This document shows, one piece after another, positions 8,262 to 17,406 of a stretch of DNA of 64,000 bases. Positions within the stretch are counted from its first letter, which is position 1. Each line of letters opens with the position of its first letter. Source of the stretch: JADJYF01 sp965278995 (GTDB taxonomy: Bacteria; Pseudomonadota; Gammaproteobacteria; Ga0077536); the NCBI GenBank assembly GCA_965278995.1, contig OZ257136.1, forward strand, positions 1,860,001 through 1,924,000, in the 5' to 3' direction. The translations under genes were made by a program, and so were the position numbers. Under the pieces are notes generated by a model. That model searched no databases. It was not told the DNA's origin and worked only from the letters and a program-made list of their open reading frames with translations.

Positions 8262-9470
8262 ATGCATTCGATTCTGCAGGGGATCCGGGTTGTCGAAGCG
8301 GCGACCTATGTTGCCGGCCCGGCGGCCGGTACCATCATGAGTGACTTCGGCGCGGACGTCATCCACGTCGAGCCACCCGGACAGGGCGACCCCTATCGTC
8401 ATTTATATACCTTGCGCCCGTTACCGGAGTGCGAAGAGAACTATCCCTGGCTGCTCGATTCGCGAAACAAGAAATCAGTTGCCTTGAATCTGAAACACAC
8501 CAACGGCCGCGCGGCGATGTATCGGCTACTCGCCAGCTGCGATGTCTTTATTACCAACTATCAACCGGCTGTGCTTCGCGATCTGGGGATCCGCCATGAG
8601 GATGTCCGTAGTTTGAACGCTCGAATGCTGTACGCACATATCACGGGCTACGGCGAAGCCGGGGCGGAAACCGAGAAACCCGGCTACGACGCCACAGCGT
8701 GGTGGGCACGTTCCGGACTGATGGACGCCATCCGGCCGCGCGGCGGCGATGTCGCCCTTTCGGCGCCCGGGATGGGCGATCATCCGACTTCGGTCGCGTT
8801 GTTCGGCGCCATCATGCTCGGCCTTTACCGCCGCGAACAATGCGGAGTGGGCGGTAAAGTCTCGACGTCGCTGATGGCCAATGGGGTCTGGTCGAACGGA
8901 ATCATGGCACAAGCGGCGCTATGCGGCGCGACGCCGACCGAGCCGTTTACACACGCCGAGTCGCCCAATCCACTGCTCGCGGTCTATCGGACGCGCGACG
9001 ATCGCCACTTCTCGCTGGTCATGGTCAAAGAAGCGCACGAATGGGAACAGTTTTGCGCCGCGATCTCGCGCCCCGACCTGCTGCACGATCCGCGTTTCGA
9101 AACTTCACCGCTGCGGCGCGCGAATGCGCGCGAGCTGGTGGCCATTCTCGACGCCGAGTTCGCCCGCCGGACGCTGGCGGAATGGACCGCAACGCTCGAC
9201 CACCATCGCATCACTTTCGGCATCGTCCAGCGGTCATTCGCGCTGCCGGACGATCAGCAGATGCGGGACAACGGCTTGTTCCGCGAGCTGGTCGACAGTC
9301 CTGGCAGGGAGGTTGTCGATTCACCGATCTACGTCGATGGTGTGACGAAGGTTGCGCCGCGCCTGGCACCTGAGCTCGGCGCCGATACCGCTGGCGTGTT
9401 GCGTGAACTCGGGTATGACGACGCCGAACTCGCGGCAATGTTCGAAGCGGGCGCCGCGATGCAGGCCTGA
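8262..9470 (+). CDS. CaiB/BaiF (class III) CoA-transferase
   Basis: A 402-residue family III CoA-transferase. The N-terminal CoA-binding fold carries VVEAATYVAGPAAG and DSRNKKSVALNL, and the predicted catalytic Asp143 lies in PGYDATAWW. ATG 8262 is preceded by AGGGAG (8251-8256); the GTG farther upstream overlaps the previous gene and is less likely. It follows 17 bp after the class I beta subunit. The enzyme moves CoA between carboxylic acids via an enzyme-bound aspartyl-CoA intermediate. Having both class I and class III CoA-transferases side by side suggests that one activates the entry acid while the other works deeper in the pathway. Confidence 0.93.
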   Translation: MHSILQGIRVVEAATYVAGPAAGTIMSDFGADVIHVEPPGQGDPYRHLYTLRPLPECEENYPWLLDSRNKKSVALNLKHTNGRAAMYRLLASCDVFITNYQPAVLRDLGIRHEDVRSLNARMLYAHITGYGEAGAETEKPGYDATAWWARSGLMDAIRPRGGDVALSAPGMGDHPTSVALFGAIMLGLYRREQCGVGGKVSTSLMANGVWSNGIMAQAALCGATPTEPFTHAESPNPLLAVYRTRDDRHFSLVMVKEAHEWEQFCAAISRPDLLHDPRFETSPLRRANARELVAILDAEFARRTLAEWTATLDHHRITFGIVQRSFALPDDQQMRDNGLFRELVDSPGREVVDSPIYVDGVTKVAPRLAPELGADTAGVLRELGYDDAELAAMFEAGAAMQA

Positions 9471-9528
9471 CACCATGGCCACGCCGTCTGAACAATAAAT
9501 CTAAACACGCGAAGACAAGGGGAATCTC

Positions 9529-10464
9529 ATGCAATCGTTGTTCGTCACCGCGCTCTGCTGCGCCTTCCTGTCACCCGGTCTGGTAGCGGCCGAGGATTGG
9601 TATCCATCCGAGTTCGGCGCGAGTGACACGCTCGGCGCCGTCAATCGCTTGTCACCTGCTGGCGTGCTCGAAGCAGTGAAGCTGGTCAAGACCGGCAAGA
9701 CCTACCGTCTCGGCGTCGAGACCGGTCCAGCCTCACCGGCTTATCCGCCACGCAATTACAAGATCACGATATTGCAGCTCGAAGACGGTACCGGCACGCC
9801 GTGGGGCACCAATCAACTGACCAGCAATGACGACCTGTTGCAGACCTGGGTCGGTATCGGCAGTCAACTCGACGGACTTGGCCACATCGGCGTCAATCAC
9901 GTTTACTACAACGGCGTCCCGGCCAAGGATTTCGTCAAGGTTCCCGGTCTGACCAAATTTTCGATTTCGGATATCCCGCCCATCGTGACGCGCGGCGTAC
10001 TGCTGGACTTCGTCGCGCTGAAAGGTCAGGGCATGCTGCCGGCCGGAACGGCCATCAACAGCGCCGAAATCAAGGCTGCCGCCACCGCTCAGGGCGTCAG
10101 CATCCGCAAGGGAGATGTCGTGATCCTGCATACCGGTTGGCAGGCGATGGCGACCACCGATCCGGATGCGTTCATCAAAGGCGAACCTGGCCTCGGTGTG
10201 GATGGCGCCAAGTACCTCGCCGCCGCCGGCGTCGTTGCCGTCGGCGCCGATACCTTCGCCATCGAAGTCCTGCCCCCAGAGACTGCCGGACTCTCGTTCC
10301 CCGTGCATCAGGAGTTGATTCCGAAACACGGTATCTACATCCTCGAGAACATGGATACGCGCGAACTCGTCAAAGACCAGGCCTGGGAATTCCTGTTCGT
10401 CTTGGGCCAACCGCGTTTCGTCGGCGCCGTCCAGGCGATCATCAACCCGGTTGCGATCCGCTGA
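9529..10464 (+). CDS. Secreted cyclase-family protein (kynurenine formamidase-like fold)
   Basis: A 311-residue protein with an N-terminal Sec signal (cleavage near LVAAED, residue 21) and the cyclase/formamidase fold. The metal motif is degenerate: the expected HxGTHxDxPxH reads SQLDGLGHIG, keeping the Asp and last His but with Gln at the first His of the core. Later GDVVILHTGW and GADTFAIEVLP are classic for the family. Members hydrolyse amides or lactones. Export separates it from the cytoplasmic enzymes and places it with the PQQ dehydrogenase. ATG 9529 has AAGGGGAA upstream. It is the last gene of the island. Confidence 0.88.
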   Translation: MQSLFVTALCCAFLSPGLVAAEDWYPSEFGASDTLGAVNRLSPAGVLEAVKLVKTGKTYRLGVETGPASPAYPPRNYKITILQLEDGTGTPWGTNQLTSNDDLLQTWVGIGSQLDGLGHIGVNHVYYNGVPAKDFVKVPGLTKFSISDIPPIVTRGVLLDFVALKGQGMLPAGTAINSAEIKAAATAQGVSIRKGDVVILHTGWQAMATTDPDAFIKGEPGLGVDGAKYLAAAGVVAVGADTFAIEVLPPETAGLSFPVHQELIPKHGIYILENMDTRELVKDQAWEFLFVLGQPRFVGAVQAIINPVAIR

Positions 10465-10538
10465 ACAGCACCGAGTCAGGCGCAGCAGGAAGATCGCGGC
10501 GCCGGAACCATGGCGCAACGAGCATGGCTCAAAGGCGA

Positions 10539-10592
10539 TGGCGGACTTTCGCGGAGGAGCGAACCACTCAGTGACGGAGCGAAAGTCCGCCA
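10539..10592. repeat. 14-bp inverted repeat, possible bidirectional terminator
   Basis: TGGCGGACTTTCGC at 10539-10552 is repeated as a perfect inverted copy at 10579-10592 around a 26-nt loop. It lies between the end of the cyclase gene (+) and the end of the convergent gene at 10628 (-). There is no T-tract on either side, so a Rho-independent terminator is not proven. It could be a transcript-end stem or a remnant of a dispersed repeat. Confidence 0.6.
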
Positions 10593-10627
10593 GCGCCGAA
10601 ACCCCGGCACTGCAATTCAAAGGCTGA

Positions 10628-11218
10628 TCAGTCGGGCTGACTTTCCTGACCCGGCTCAATGAGGGTGCAGTGGTAGCGCGCACCCGGACAGAGTCGCGGC
10701 GTGATGAACTGCAGAGTCAGTGCCGCTGTACTTTGCATCGGGTCCAGCGGCAGTTCGACCTGGACCAGCGGTGCTTCTGCACGACAGGTAAATCGCCCGA
10801 TACCGCGTACGATCAGACGTGACTGTTCGAGCTGTACTGTTGATGAGCGAACGAAGAACCAGCCGAGATGCGCGAGCTGACCGGCCTCGGCACGGTAGAA
10901 GTCGCCGCTCAAGCGCACCACAGCCTGTTCCGGATGCGTGTCTATCCACAGTTGTACCCGCCAGCTGCCAACCCGACCTTCATAGGTGCCACTGGCACGC
11001 TGCACACCTGCCAACAGCTGCTGGTGGGCCTCCGTGTTCCATGGTGGCGACGGCGCCAGCCCGTCGACCGCGAACTCCCGACAGGCTTGCGGCAGTTGCT
11101 CGACCACAAATGCACCGGTGCGGCTTGCCGCGCCGACCGAGACGACGTCGATACCTAGCATACGACCGCGTGGTTCATCTTCTGACTCGCTCCAGTGCCG
11201 TGCCCTCTCCAACATCAC
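10628..11218 (-). CDS. Hypothetical protein, 196 aa
   Basis: I do not recognise this protein. It is soluble with no signal peptide or membrane segment. The N-terminal 20 residues are charged. The C-terminal half is rich in beta-strand-like alternation and aliphatic residues and contains one aromatic WFF patch. Its codon use resembles the neighbours, and GGGAG lies 8 nt before ATG 11218, supporting a real gene. It runs convergent to the catabolic island and divergent from the MMPL transporter gene, so nothing in the context fixes its role. Confidence 0.6.
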   Translation of the reverse strand: MMLERARHWSESEDEPRGRMLGIDVVSVGAASRTGAFVVEQLPQACREFAVDGLAPSPPWNTEAHQQLLAGVQRASGTYEGRVGSWRVQLWIDTHPEQAVVRLSGDFYRAEAGQLAHLGWFFVRSSTVQLEQSRLIVRGIGRFTCRAEAPLVQVELPLDPMQSTAALTLQFITPRLCPGARYHCTLIEPGQESQPD

Positions 11219-11354
11219 TGTGACTCCCGCTAGCCACGCTGCAGCCCGTGAACGACGCCCGGTGGTCGTCTTAAGCCCAGCGCGGTGGACTGGTTCGATA
11301 CGGGCTTGAGCCTACGTCCGGGAGCCAGATGGAGATGTGCTAAAACGCACCATA

Positions 11355-11412
11355 TGTCGCCAATAAGTGGGCGACAGCGAGCTGGGGCTGGGACCGGCGC
11401 CTATGCCATAAT
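11355..11412 (+). promoter_or_regulatory. Candidate promoter/operator region for the MMPL gene
   Basis: A 7-bp inverted repeat (TGTCGCC 11355-11361, GGCGACA 11370-11376) is followed by TGCCATAAT at 11404-11412, which resembles an extended -10 element, about 77 bp before ATG 11489. No good -35 is visible. This is sequence resemblance only. Confidence 0.3.
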
Positions 11413-11488
11413 CGTCGTCATTACCGTTTGAATCCGCTCACATGCAAGCACCTGCCGTGGCCGGCTACGGCTGGCGCGCCAACCAGCC

Positions 11489-14245
11489 ATGATTGAACGC
11501 ATACTTGCGGCCGGGCCGCGCGGGCGGTGGCTGGCTCTTCTATTTCTGCTGACGGTCAGTTTCGCGGCGCTCGTGGAACTGCCATCGCTTGCCATCGATC
11601 GCAGCGACGACCGGCTGATCAGCGAGGAGAATCCCGGCTGGTTGGCGTTCCAGCGCATGCAATCGGCTTTCGGCGGCGAACAGTCAGTCGTTATCTACCT
11701 GCATGCCGACGACTTGTGGACGGAAGCGCGGCTGAAGGAACTGCAACAGCTCACGTTCGCACTCGAAGACACACCCGGCATCACGGCCGTCAACAGCCTG
11801 CTCTCGGCGACGAACATCCGCGACAAAGGCGACTACGTCGACGCCGGCCCGCTCGCCACCATCGTGCCGAAAGATCCGGACCAGCTGGCCGCTCTGCGCG
11901 ACGATGCGCTGTACAGCCCGATCATGCGTCGCAATGTCATTTCAGACGATGGTCTGGCCACAGCAGTCTCGCTCAGCTATGACAGCAATCCGTCTGATCC
12001 TGACCACGACCTCCACATCTACCAGGTGATCGAAGAGCGACTGACACCGCTACGCGCGCATTTCGATACCGTGTTCCAGGTTGGCCGGCCCCGCTTGAAT
12101 CACGAGATCGATCGCGGTCTCAAGCGTGATCTGAGCGAACTCATCCCCGCTGCGTTCGTCGTGCTGGTGCTGGTGATTGTATTTTTCCTGCGCTCGCTGC
12201 GCGTGCTCCCGATACCCGTCGTGACCTCGGTCCTCACCATCCTGTGGACTTTCGGTTTCATGGCTTATGCCGGTATTCCGTTGACGCTGTTGACCGCCAT
12301 GTTGCCAGCACTGATCGTGGTTGTCGGCGCAGTCGAAGACGTACATATGATTGCGTCCTACTGTGAAGGCCTGGTTGCCGGCAATCCTGATTCCAGAGCC
12401 ATCGGTGTCCGCCACATGGCGCGCCAGCTGGCGCTGCCGCTTGTCATCACCGGCCTGACCACAGCCATAGGCTTCGTCGCTAACATCATTACCGACATTC
12501 CGCTCATTTTCGAATTCGCGATCGCCAGCGGTTTCGCGATGCTCGCGAATTTCGTTGTCACCATACTGACCGTACCGTTGATGCTGCACTGGATCGGGCC
12601 GCGCCAGAGCCAGCTCGAACATCACGATGGCATGCCCCGAGGTATCGTTGGTGTCATCGTGCGCGGCATCGAGTACCTCGGTGAGCGCGGCGCTACCGCT
12701 GTCATCTCGGTGACGGTTGCACTGCTGGTGTGGTTCGGTAGCTGCGCCCTCGACGTCAAAGTCAACAACGACCCGTTGTCCTATTTTCCATCCGACCATC
12801 CATTCGTCCGCGATGCCCATACTGTGCACGAACACCTCGCCGGTCTGCAGGTATTCAGCGTCACGCTGGAAAGCAAACGCAAAGATTACTTCCGCACCGA
12901 ACCAGGCTTGCGAAAAATAGCGGCGACCCAGGCTCTGTTGGACAGCCAGGATCTGTTCGACAAGACGCTGTCGCTGGCGACGCTGCTTTCGCTTATGCAT
13001 CAGGAAATGCACGCAGGTGACACGACCTTCAATCGAGTACCGGATGCCGCCGAGGATATCGATCTCTATTTATCCAGTTTGACGGCGAACGACCTGAAAC
13101 CGTTCGTGACCAAGGACTATCGAATAGCGCGTATCAGCGTGCGCCACAACGTGACTGATTCAGTCCGCCTGAACGCCGCCATCGACGAACTCGAGACAGT
13201 ATTGCCTCGCGTCGTCGGCAATAAAGTCCAGCTCGCGTTCACTGGCAAGAACCTGATGGTGAACCGAACAGCCGAATCTCTGATCGACGGGCAGATCGCC
13301 TCGCTCGCTCTGATTCTCGGCGTCGTGTTCGTGATCTTCAGTCTGCTCTATACCTCGTTTCTGGCCGGACTGCTGGCGCTGGTCCCGAATATCATCCCGC
13401 TGGTGCTCAATTTCGGCACCATGGGCCTGCTCGGCGTTCCGCTGAATCCCGGCACTGCGATGGTCGCAGCGATCGCCATCGGCATCGGTGTCGATGACAC
13501 CATCCATCTGATGACGCGCTTTGGCACCGAGAGCCGCCAGCATATCGATGAGCGCGACGCAGTCCGCGCGACAATCCGCGGCGAGGCCGTTCCGGTAATC
13601 TCGAGTTCAGTAGCGCTCGCACTGGGCTTCGCCGTGCTTGGTCTGTCGAGCTTCAATATCACGGCACAATTTGGCCTGCTGGCCGCGGCAACCATGGTCT
13701 ATGCGGCAATGGCCGAACTGCTGATCACGCCGATAGTGCTGAAACATCTTCGACTTGCGACCGTGTGGGACATCGTTGCCCTGAAACTCGATCGTCAGGT
13801 ACTGGTGAGTTGCCCGCTGTTCCTCGGCATGTCCGAATACGATGTGCGCAAGATAGTGGTGCTATCCGATATCCAGGAATTCGCAGCTGACGCCGTTGTT
13901 ATCGAACAGGGCAGCGTCTCGCGCGGTATGTATGTGATCCTGCAAGGCGACGCCGACGTCGAGATCGAGAAAGAAGGTCTGCATCTGAACGTCGATACGC
14001 TGGAACCGGGAGACCTGTTCGGCGAAATCGGGTTCTCTGGCGAAGGCATCGAACGCACGGCGACAATCGTCGCCAGGACGCCGCTGACGGTCGTCCGTTT
14101 CGACGCCTCCAGCGCGCGAAAGGGTTTGCGCTTTTATCCCGGAATCGCCACCCGCCTGCATCAGAACATCAGCATCGTGCTCGGACAGCGTCTGGTCGAA
14201 TCACACCGGCGCCTGCTCGACGCAACCCGCATTGCGGTCGAGTAA
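11489..14245 (+). CDS. MMPL/RND-type transporter fused to a cyclic-nucleotide-binding domain
   Basis: A 918-residue protein with two linked parts. Residues 1-760 show the RND/MMPL layout: an N-terminal TM helix, a long periplasmic loop, a block of TM helices (about 215-370), a second TM helix near 400, a second periplasmic loop and a second TM block (about 600-755) containing GVDDTIHLM, the family Asp-rich segment. Residues about 778-905 form a CAP-family cNMP-binding domain whose phosphate cassette is intact (FGE at 844-846, R856 in ERTAT). The protein likely exports a lipid or hydrophobic compound and may be gated by cAMP or a similar ligand on the cytoplasmic side. The fusion is continuous, with no frameshift. 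Confidence 0.9.
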   Translation: MIERILAAGPRGRWLALLFLLTVSFAALVELPSLAIDRSDDRLISEENPGWLAFQRMQSAFGGEQSVVIYLHADDLWTEARLKELQQLTFALEDTPGITAVNSLLSATNIRDKGDYVDAGPLATIVPKDPDQLAALRDDALYSPIMRRNVISDDGLATAVSLSYDSNPSDPDHDLHIYQVIEERLTPLRAHFDTVFQVGRPRLNHEIDRGLKRDLSELIPAAFVVLVLVIVFFLRSLRVLPIPVVTSVLTILWTFGFMAYAGIPLTLLTAMLPALIVVVGAVEDVHMIASYCEGLVAGNPDSRAIGVRHMARQLALPLVITGLTTAIGFVANIITDIPLIFEFAIASGFAMLANFVVTILTVPLMLHWIGPRQSQLEHHDGMPRGIVGVIVRGIEYLGERGATAVISVTVALLVWFGSCALDVKVNNDPLSYFPSDHPFVRDAHTVHEHLAGLQVFSVTLESKRKDYFRTEPGLRKIAATQALLDSQDLFDKTLSLATLLSLMHQEMHAGDTTFNRVPDAAEDIDLYLSSLTANDLKPFVTKDYRIARISVRHNVTDSVRLNAAIDELETVLPRVVGNKVQLAFTGKNLMVNRTAESLIDGQIASLALILGVVFVIFSLLYTSFLAGLLALVPNIIPLVLNFGTMGLLGVPLNPGTAMVAAIAIGIGVDDTIHLMTRFGTESRQHIDERDAVRATIRGEAVPVISSSVALALGFAVLGLSSFNITAQFGLLAAATMVYAAMAELLITPIVLKHLRLATVWDIVALKLDRQVLVSCPLFLGMSEYDVRKIVVLSDIQEFAADAVVIEQGSVSRGMYVILQGDADVEIEKEGLHLNVDTLEPGDLFGEIGFSGEGIERTATIVARTPLTVVRFDASSARKGLRFYPGIATRLHQNISIVLGQRLVESHRRLLDATRIAVE

Positions 14246-14265
14246 GCCGCTGCGGCGGATAAGCG

Positions 14266-15654
14266 CTACTGGAGCGCAGCCAGTACCGCGTCGAGACTCT
14301 GCTTGGCGTCGCCGAACAGCATGCGGGTGTTGTCGCGGAAAAACAGCGGATTGTCGACGCCGGCATAGCCACTGGCCATGCTGCGTTTAAGCACGACAGC
14401 GGTCGACGCTTTCCACACTTCCAACACCGGCATCCCGGCTATCGGACTACCGGCATCTTCCTGTGCCGACGGATTCACGATGTCGTTGGCACCAATGACG
14501 AGAACGACATCAGTCGTCGGAAAATCTTCGTTGATCTCGTCCATTTCCAGCACGATGTCATACGGCACACGCGCTTCGGCCAACAGTACGTTCATGTGCC
14601 CCGGCATGCGGCCGGCGACAGGATGGATTGCAAATCGCACCGTCTTGCCGCGATTGCGCAGATTCTTCGTGATCTCATAAACCGTGTTCTGCGCCTGGGC
14701 AACGGCCATGCCATAACCCGGCACAATTACCACGCCGCTTGCTTCGCGCAGCAGCTCGGCGGTTTCTTCGGCACTGACGGCAATGACTTCGCCTTCAATG
14801 ACTGCGGCAGTCGTCCCGCCTGCGGTGCCGAAACCGCCAGCGATGACCGCGAGGAAATGCCGATTCATCGCGCGGCACATGATGTAACTCAGGATAGCGC
14901 CGCTCGAACCGACCAGCGCGCCGGTCACAATCAGCAGATCGTTCGACAACATGAAGCCGGTGGCCGCCGCCGCCCAGCCTGAATAGCTGTTCAACATCGA
15001 GACCACGACCGGCATATCGGCGCCGCCGATAGCCATGACCATATGCACACCGAAAGCAAATGCTATCGCCGTCATCAGCAACAGAGCGAACACGCCGCCG
15101 CTCAGCGTCTCACCGCCGACGAAAGTTGCACCGAGCCACAGCGAAATCAGTCCTAGAGCCAGATTCATCCAGTGGCGGCCCGGCAGCAGCAGCGGTTTGC
15201 CATCGATGAGTCCGCGCAGTTTGCCGAAGGCGATAATCGAACCGGTGAACGTCACTGCACCGATCAGAATACCGAGATAGATTTCCACTTCGTGGATACT
15301 GCGCTCGACACCGCTGAAGTGACCGAAATCGTGCAGATAGGTCGCATAGCCGATCAGCACCGCAGCCAGACCGACGAAGCTGTGCAGCATGGCGACCAGC
15401 TCTGGCATTTCGGTCATCTGCACGCGCTTGGCGGCGAACACGCCGATACCGCCACCGATCAGCATGACCAGACCGAGCAACCAGATGCCACCGACCTGAT
15501 CGCTGAATATTGTCGCGGCTATCGCGATAGCCATCCCCGACATGCCGTAGGCATTGCCACGCCGCGCAGTCTCCGGATTGCTCAGTCCACCAAGGCTTAA
15601 GATAAACAGGACCGCGGCAATGATGTAACTCGCGGTGACGATACCTGATGTCAT
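14266..15654 (-). CDS. pntB: NAD(P) transhydrogenase beta subunit
   Basis: A 462-residue membrane protein matching the usual PntB length. About nine hydrophobic segments occupy the first 270 residues. The C-terminal domain III binds NADP(H), with the GYGMAVAQAQ and GANDIVNPSAQ motifs. With PntA it forms the proton-translocating transhydrogenase that reduces NADP+ with NADH at the expense of proton-motive force, supplying NADPH for reductive and oxygenase steps. The gene follows pntA by 12 bp, and GAGGG upstream supports ATG 15654. It converges on the MMPL gene with a 20-bp gap. Confidence 0.97.
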   Translation of the reverse strand: MTSGIVTASYIIAAVLFILSLGGLSNPETARRGNAYGMSGMAIAIAATIFSDQVGGIWLLGLVMLIGGGIGVFAAKRVQMTEMPELVAMLHSFVGLAAVLIGYATYLHDFGHFSGVERSIHEVEIYLGILIGAVTFTGSIIAFGKLRGLIDGKPLLLPGRHWMNLALGLISLWLGATFVGGETLSGGVFALLLMTAIAFAFGVHMVMAIGGADMPVVVSMLNSYSGWAAAATGFMLSNDLLIVTGALVGSSGAILSYIMCRAMNRHFLAVIAGGFGTAGGTTAAVIEGEVIAVSAEETAELLREASGVVIVPGYGMAVAQAQNTVYEITKNLRNRGKTVRFAIHPVAGRMPGHMNVLLAEARVPYDIVLEMDEINEDFPTTDVVLVIGANDIVNPSAQEDAGSPIAGMPVLEVWKASTAVVLKRSMASGYAGVDNPLFFRDNTRMLFGDAKQSLDAVLAALQ

Positions 15655-15666
15655 TGCTGCTGCCCT

Positions 15667-17226
15667 CTACTTGCGGAACATACGCAGCATGCGCTGCGTG
15701 ACGAGGAAGCCACCCGCCACATTGATCGTCGCGATCAAGGTGGCAACGGCGGCGAGCAACGTGATCATGAAACCCGGTGCCGAAATCTGCAGCAGCGCGC
15801 CGATCACGATGATGCCGCTGATGGCATTGGTGACACTCATGAGCGGGGTGTGCAGTGCCGGTGTCACGTTCCAGATGACCTGATAGCCGACGAAACATGC
15901 CAGCACGAAGACCGTGAAATGCGACATAAAAGCGGCCGGTGCAACCGCGCCCAGACTCCATAGTGCAATCGCACCACCGGCCAGCAACGCCAGACTCGTG
16001 ACGGGATTGGCCTTGCCAGCACCGGCACCATGCCCATGCACAGGCGGCGGCGCAGGTCGCGCCTTGGCCGGCGCGGCTGACAACTTCGGTGCCGGTGGCG
16101 GCCAGGTGACTTCGCCATCCTTGACGATGGTCGCGCCGCGGACCGCTTCGTCTTCCATGTTGATGACTGCGACACCATCTTTAGCGGGCGTCATGTCGGT
16201 CAGCAGATGGCGCAGATTCGTCGCGTAAAGCTGGCTCGATTGGGTTGCAAGTCGGCTCGGCAGATCGGTGAAGCCGATGATGGTCACGCCATGGCGCTCA
16301 GCGACTTCGCCGGGAACGGTCAGCTCGCAGTTGCCGCCCTGTTCGGCGGCGAGATCGACGATCACGCTGCCATTGCGCATCGACTCGACCATCGCCGCAG
16401 TAATCAGTTTGGGCGCTGGCTTCCCTGGGATCAGCGCAGTCGTCACGATGATGTCGACTTCACTGGCCTGCGCCGCGAAGAGTGCCATCTCGGCGTCGAT
16501 GAATTCCTTGCTCATGGTCTTGGCGTAACCGCCGGTGCCGCCACCTTCTTCCTTGAAGTCGAGCATGAGGAACTCGGCGTCCATGCTTTCGACCTGCTCC
16601 TTCACTTCCGGCCGCGTATCGAATGCGCGAACGATTGCCCCCATGCTTTTCGCGGCACCAATGGCGGCGAGTCCCGCCACGCCCGCACCGATGATCAGCA
16701 CCTTGGCCGGCGGTACTTTGCCGGCAGCTGTAATCTGGCCGGTAAAGAAGCGACCAAAACGATTGGCAGCTTCCACGATTGCCCGATAGCCGGCGATATT
16801 GGCCATCGAACTCAGCGCATCCATTTTCTGCGCGCGCGAGATGCGCGGCACGCTGTCCATGGCAAGCACGCTCGCGCCAGTCGCTGCGAGTCGCGTCAGC
16901 AGATCAGGATTCTGGCCGGGCCAGATGAACGAAATAAGTATGTGGCCCGGACGCAGGAGGTCTGCTTCGTGCACACCGAGCGTCGGATGTGCCTGCGGCG
17001 CGCGCACCTTGAAAATGATATCCGCCGCCTGCCACAGCGCACGAGTCTCGCCGACGAGGCTGGCGCCAGCGTCGACATAAGCGTTGTCGGCATAGTTCGC
17101 CTGCGCGCCGGCGCCGTTCTCGACCAGCACTTCGTAGCCAAGCTTGGTCAGTTGCTTGACGACATCGGGTGTCGTCGCCACCCTTCGTTCACCCGCCTGG
17201 ATTTCGCGCGGTACGCCGATCTTCAT
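15667..17226 (-). CDS. pntA: NAD(P) transhydrogenase alpha subunit (fused form)
   Basis: A 519-residue PntA of the single-chain type, not split into alpha1 and alpha2. Residues 1-380 form the NAD(H)-binding domain I, with GVPREI at the start and GAGVAGLAAIGAAKS as the Rossmann loop. A Pro/Ala-rich linker near 395-415 precedes about four TM helices. Two in-frame ATGs exist; GAGGAG (17235-17240) lies 2 nt from the first (17232) and 8 nt from the second (17226), so MKIGVPREI starting at 17226 is preferred. It forms an operon with pntB. Confidence 0.97.
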   Translation of the reverse strand: MKIGVPREIQAGERRVATTPDVVKQLTKLGYEVLVENGAGAQANYADNAYVDAGASLVGETRALWQAADIIFKVRAPQAHPTLGVHEADLLRPGHILISFIWPGQNPDLLTRLAATGASVLAMDSVPRISRAQKMDALSSMANIAGYRAIVEAANRFGRFFTGQITAAGKVPPAKVLIIGAGVAGLAAIGAAKSMGAIVRAFDTRPEVKEQVESMDAEFLMLDFKEEGGGTGGYAKTMSKEFIDAEMALFAAQASEVDIIVTTALIPGKPAPKLITAAMVESMRNGSVIVDLAAEQGGNCELTVPGEVAERHGVTIIGFTDLPSRLATQSSQLYATNLRHLLTDMTPAKDGVAVINMEDEAVRGATIVKDGEVTWPPPAPKLSAAPAKARPAPPPVHGHGAGAGKANPVTSLALLAGGAIALWSLGAVAPAAFMSHFTVFVLACFVGYQVIWNVTPALHTPLMSVTNAISGIIVIGALLQISAPGFMITLLAAVATLIATINVAGGFLVTQRMLRMFRK

Positions 17227-17406
17227 CTGCATTTCTCCTCACCAGCGAATGAACCGTCCGACCCGCCTGGAGGCGGATCGGCGCGGGATTGTATATTGCG
17301 TCGCAGCATCGAACAATGCCGACCGTGCGCGCTTCGGCCGTTGCTGGCTGGCCAACATGGCAGGCATCAGTTAATGTCGACCGGATACTGCAGCGGAGCC
17401 CGAAAG

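Noticed and set aside
16207..17406. Long plus-strand open frame continuous with the PPOX gene
   Set aside because: It lies antisense to pntA, has His/Arg-rich non-protein-like composition, and the PPOX family start with a good ribosome-binding site is at 17407.
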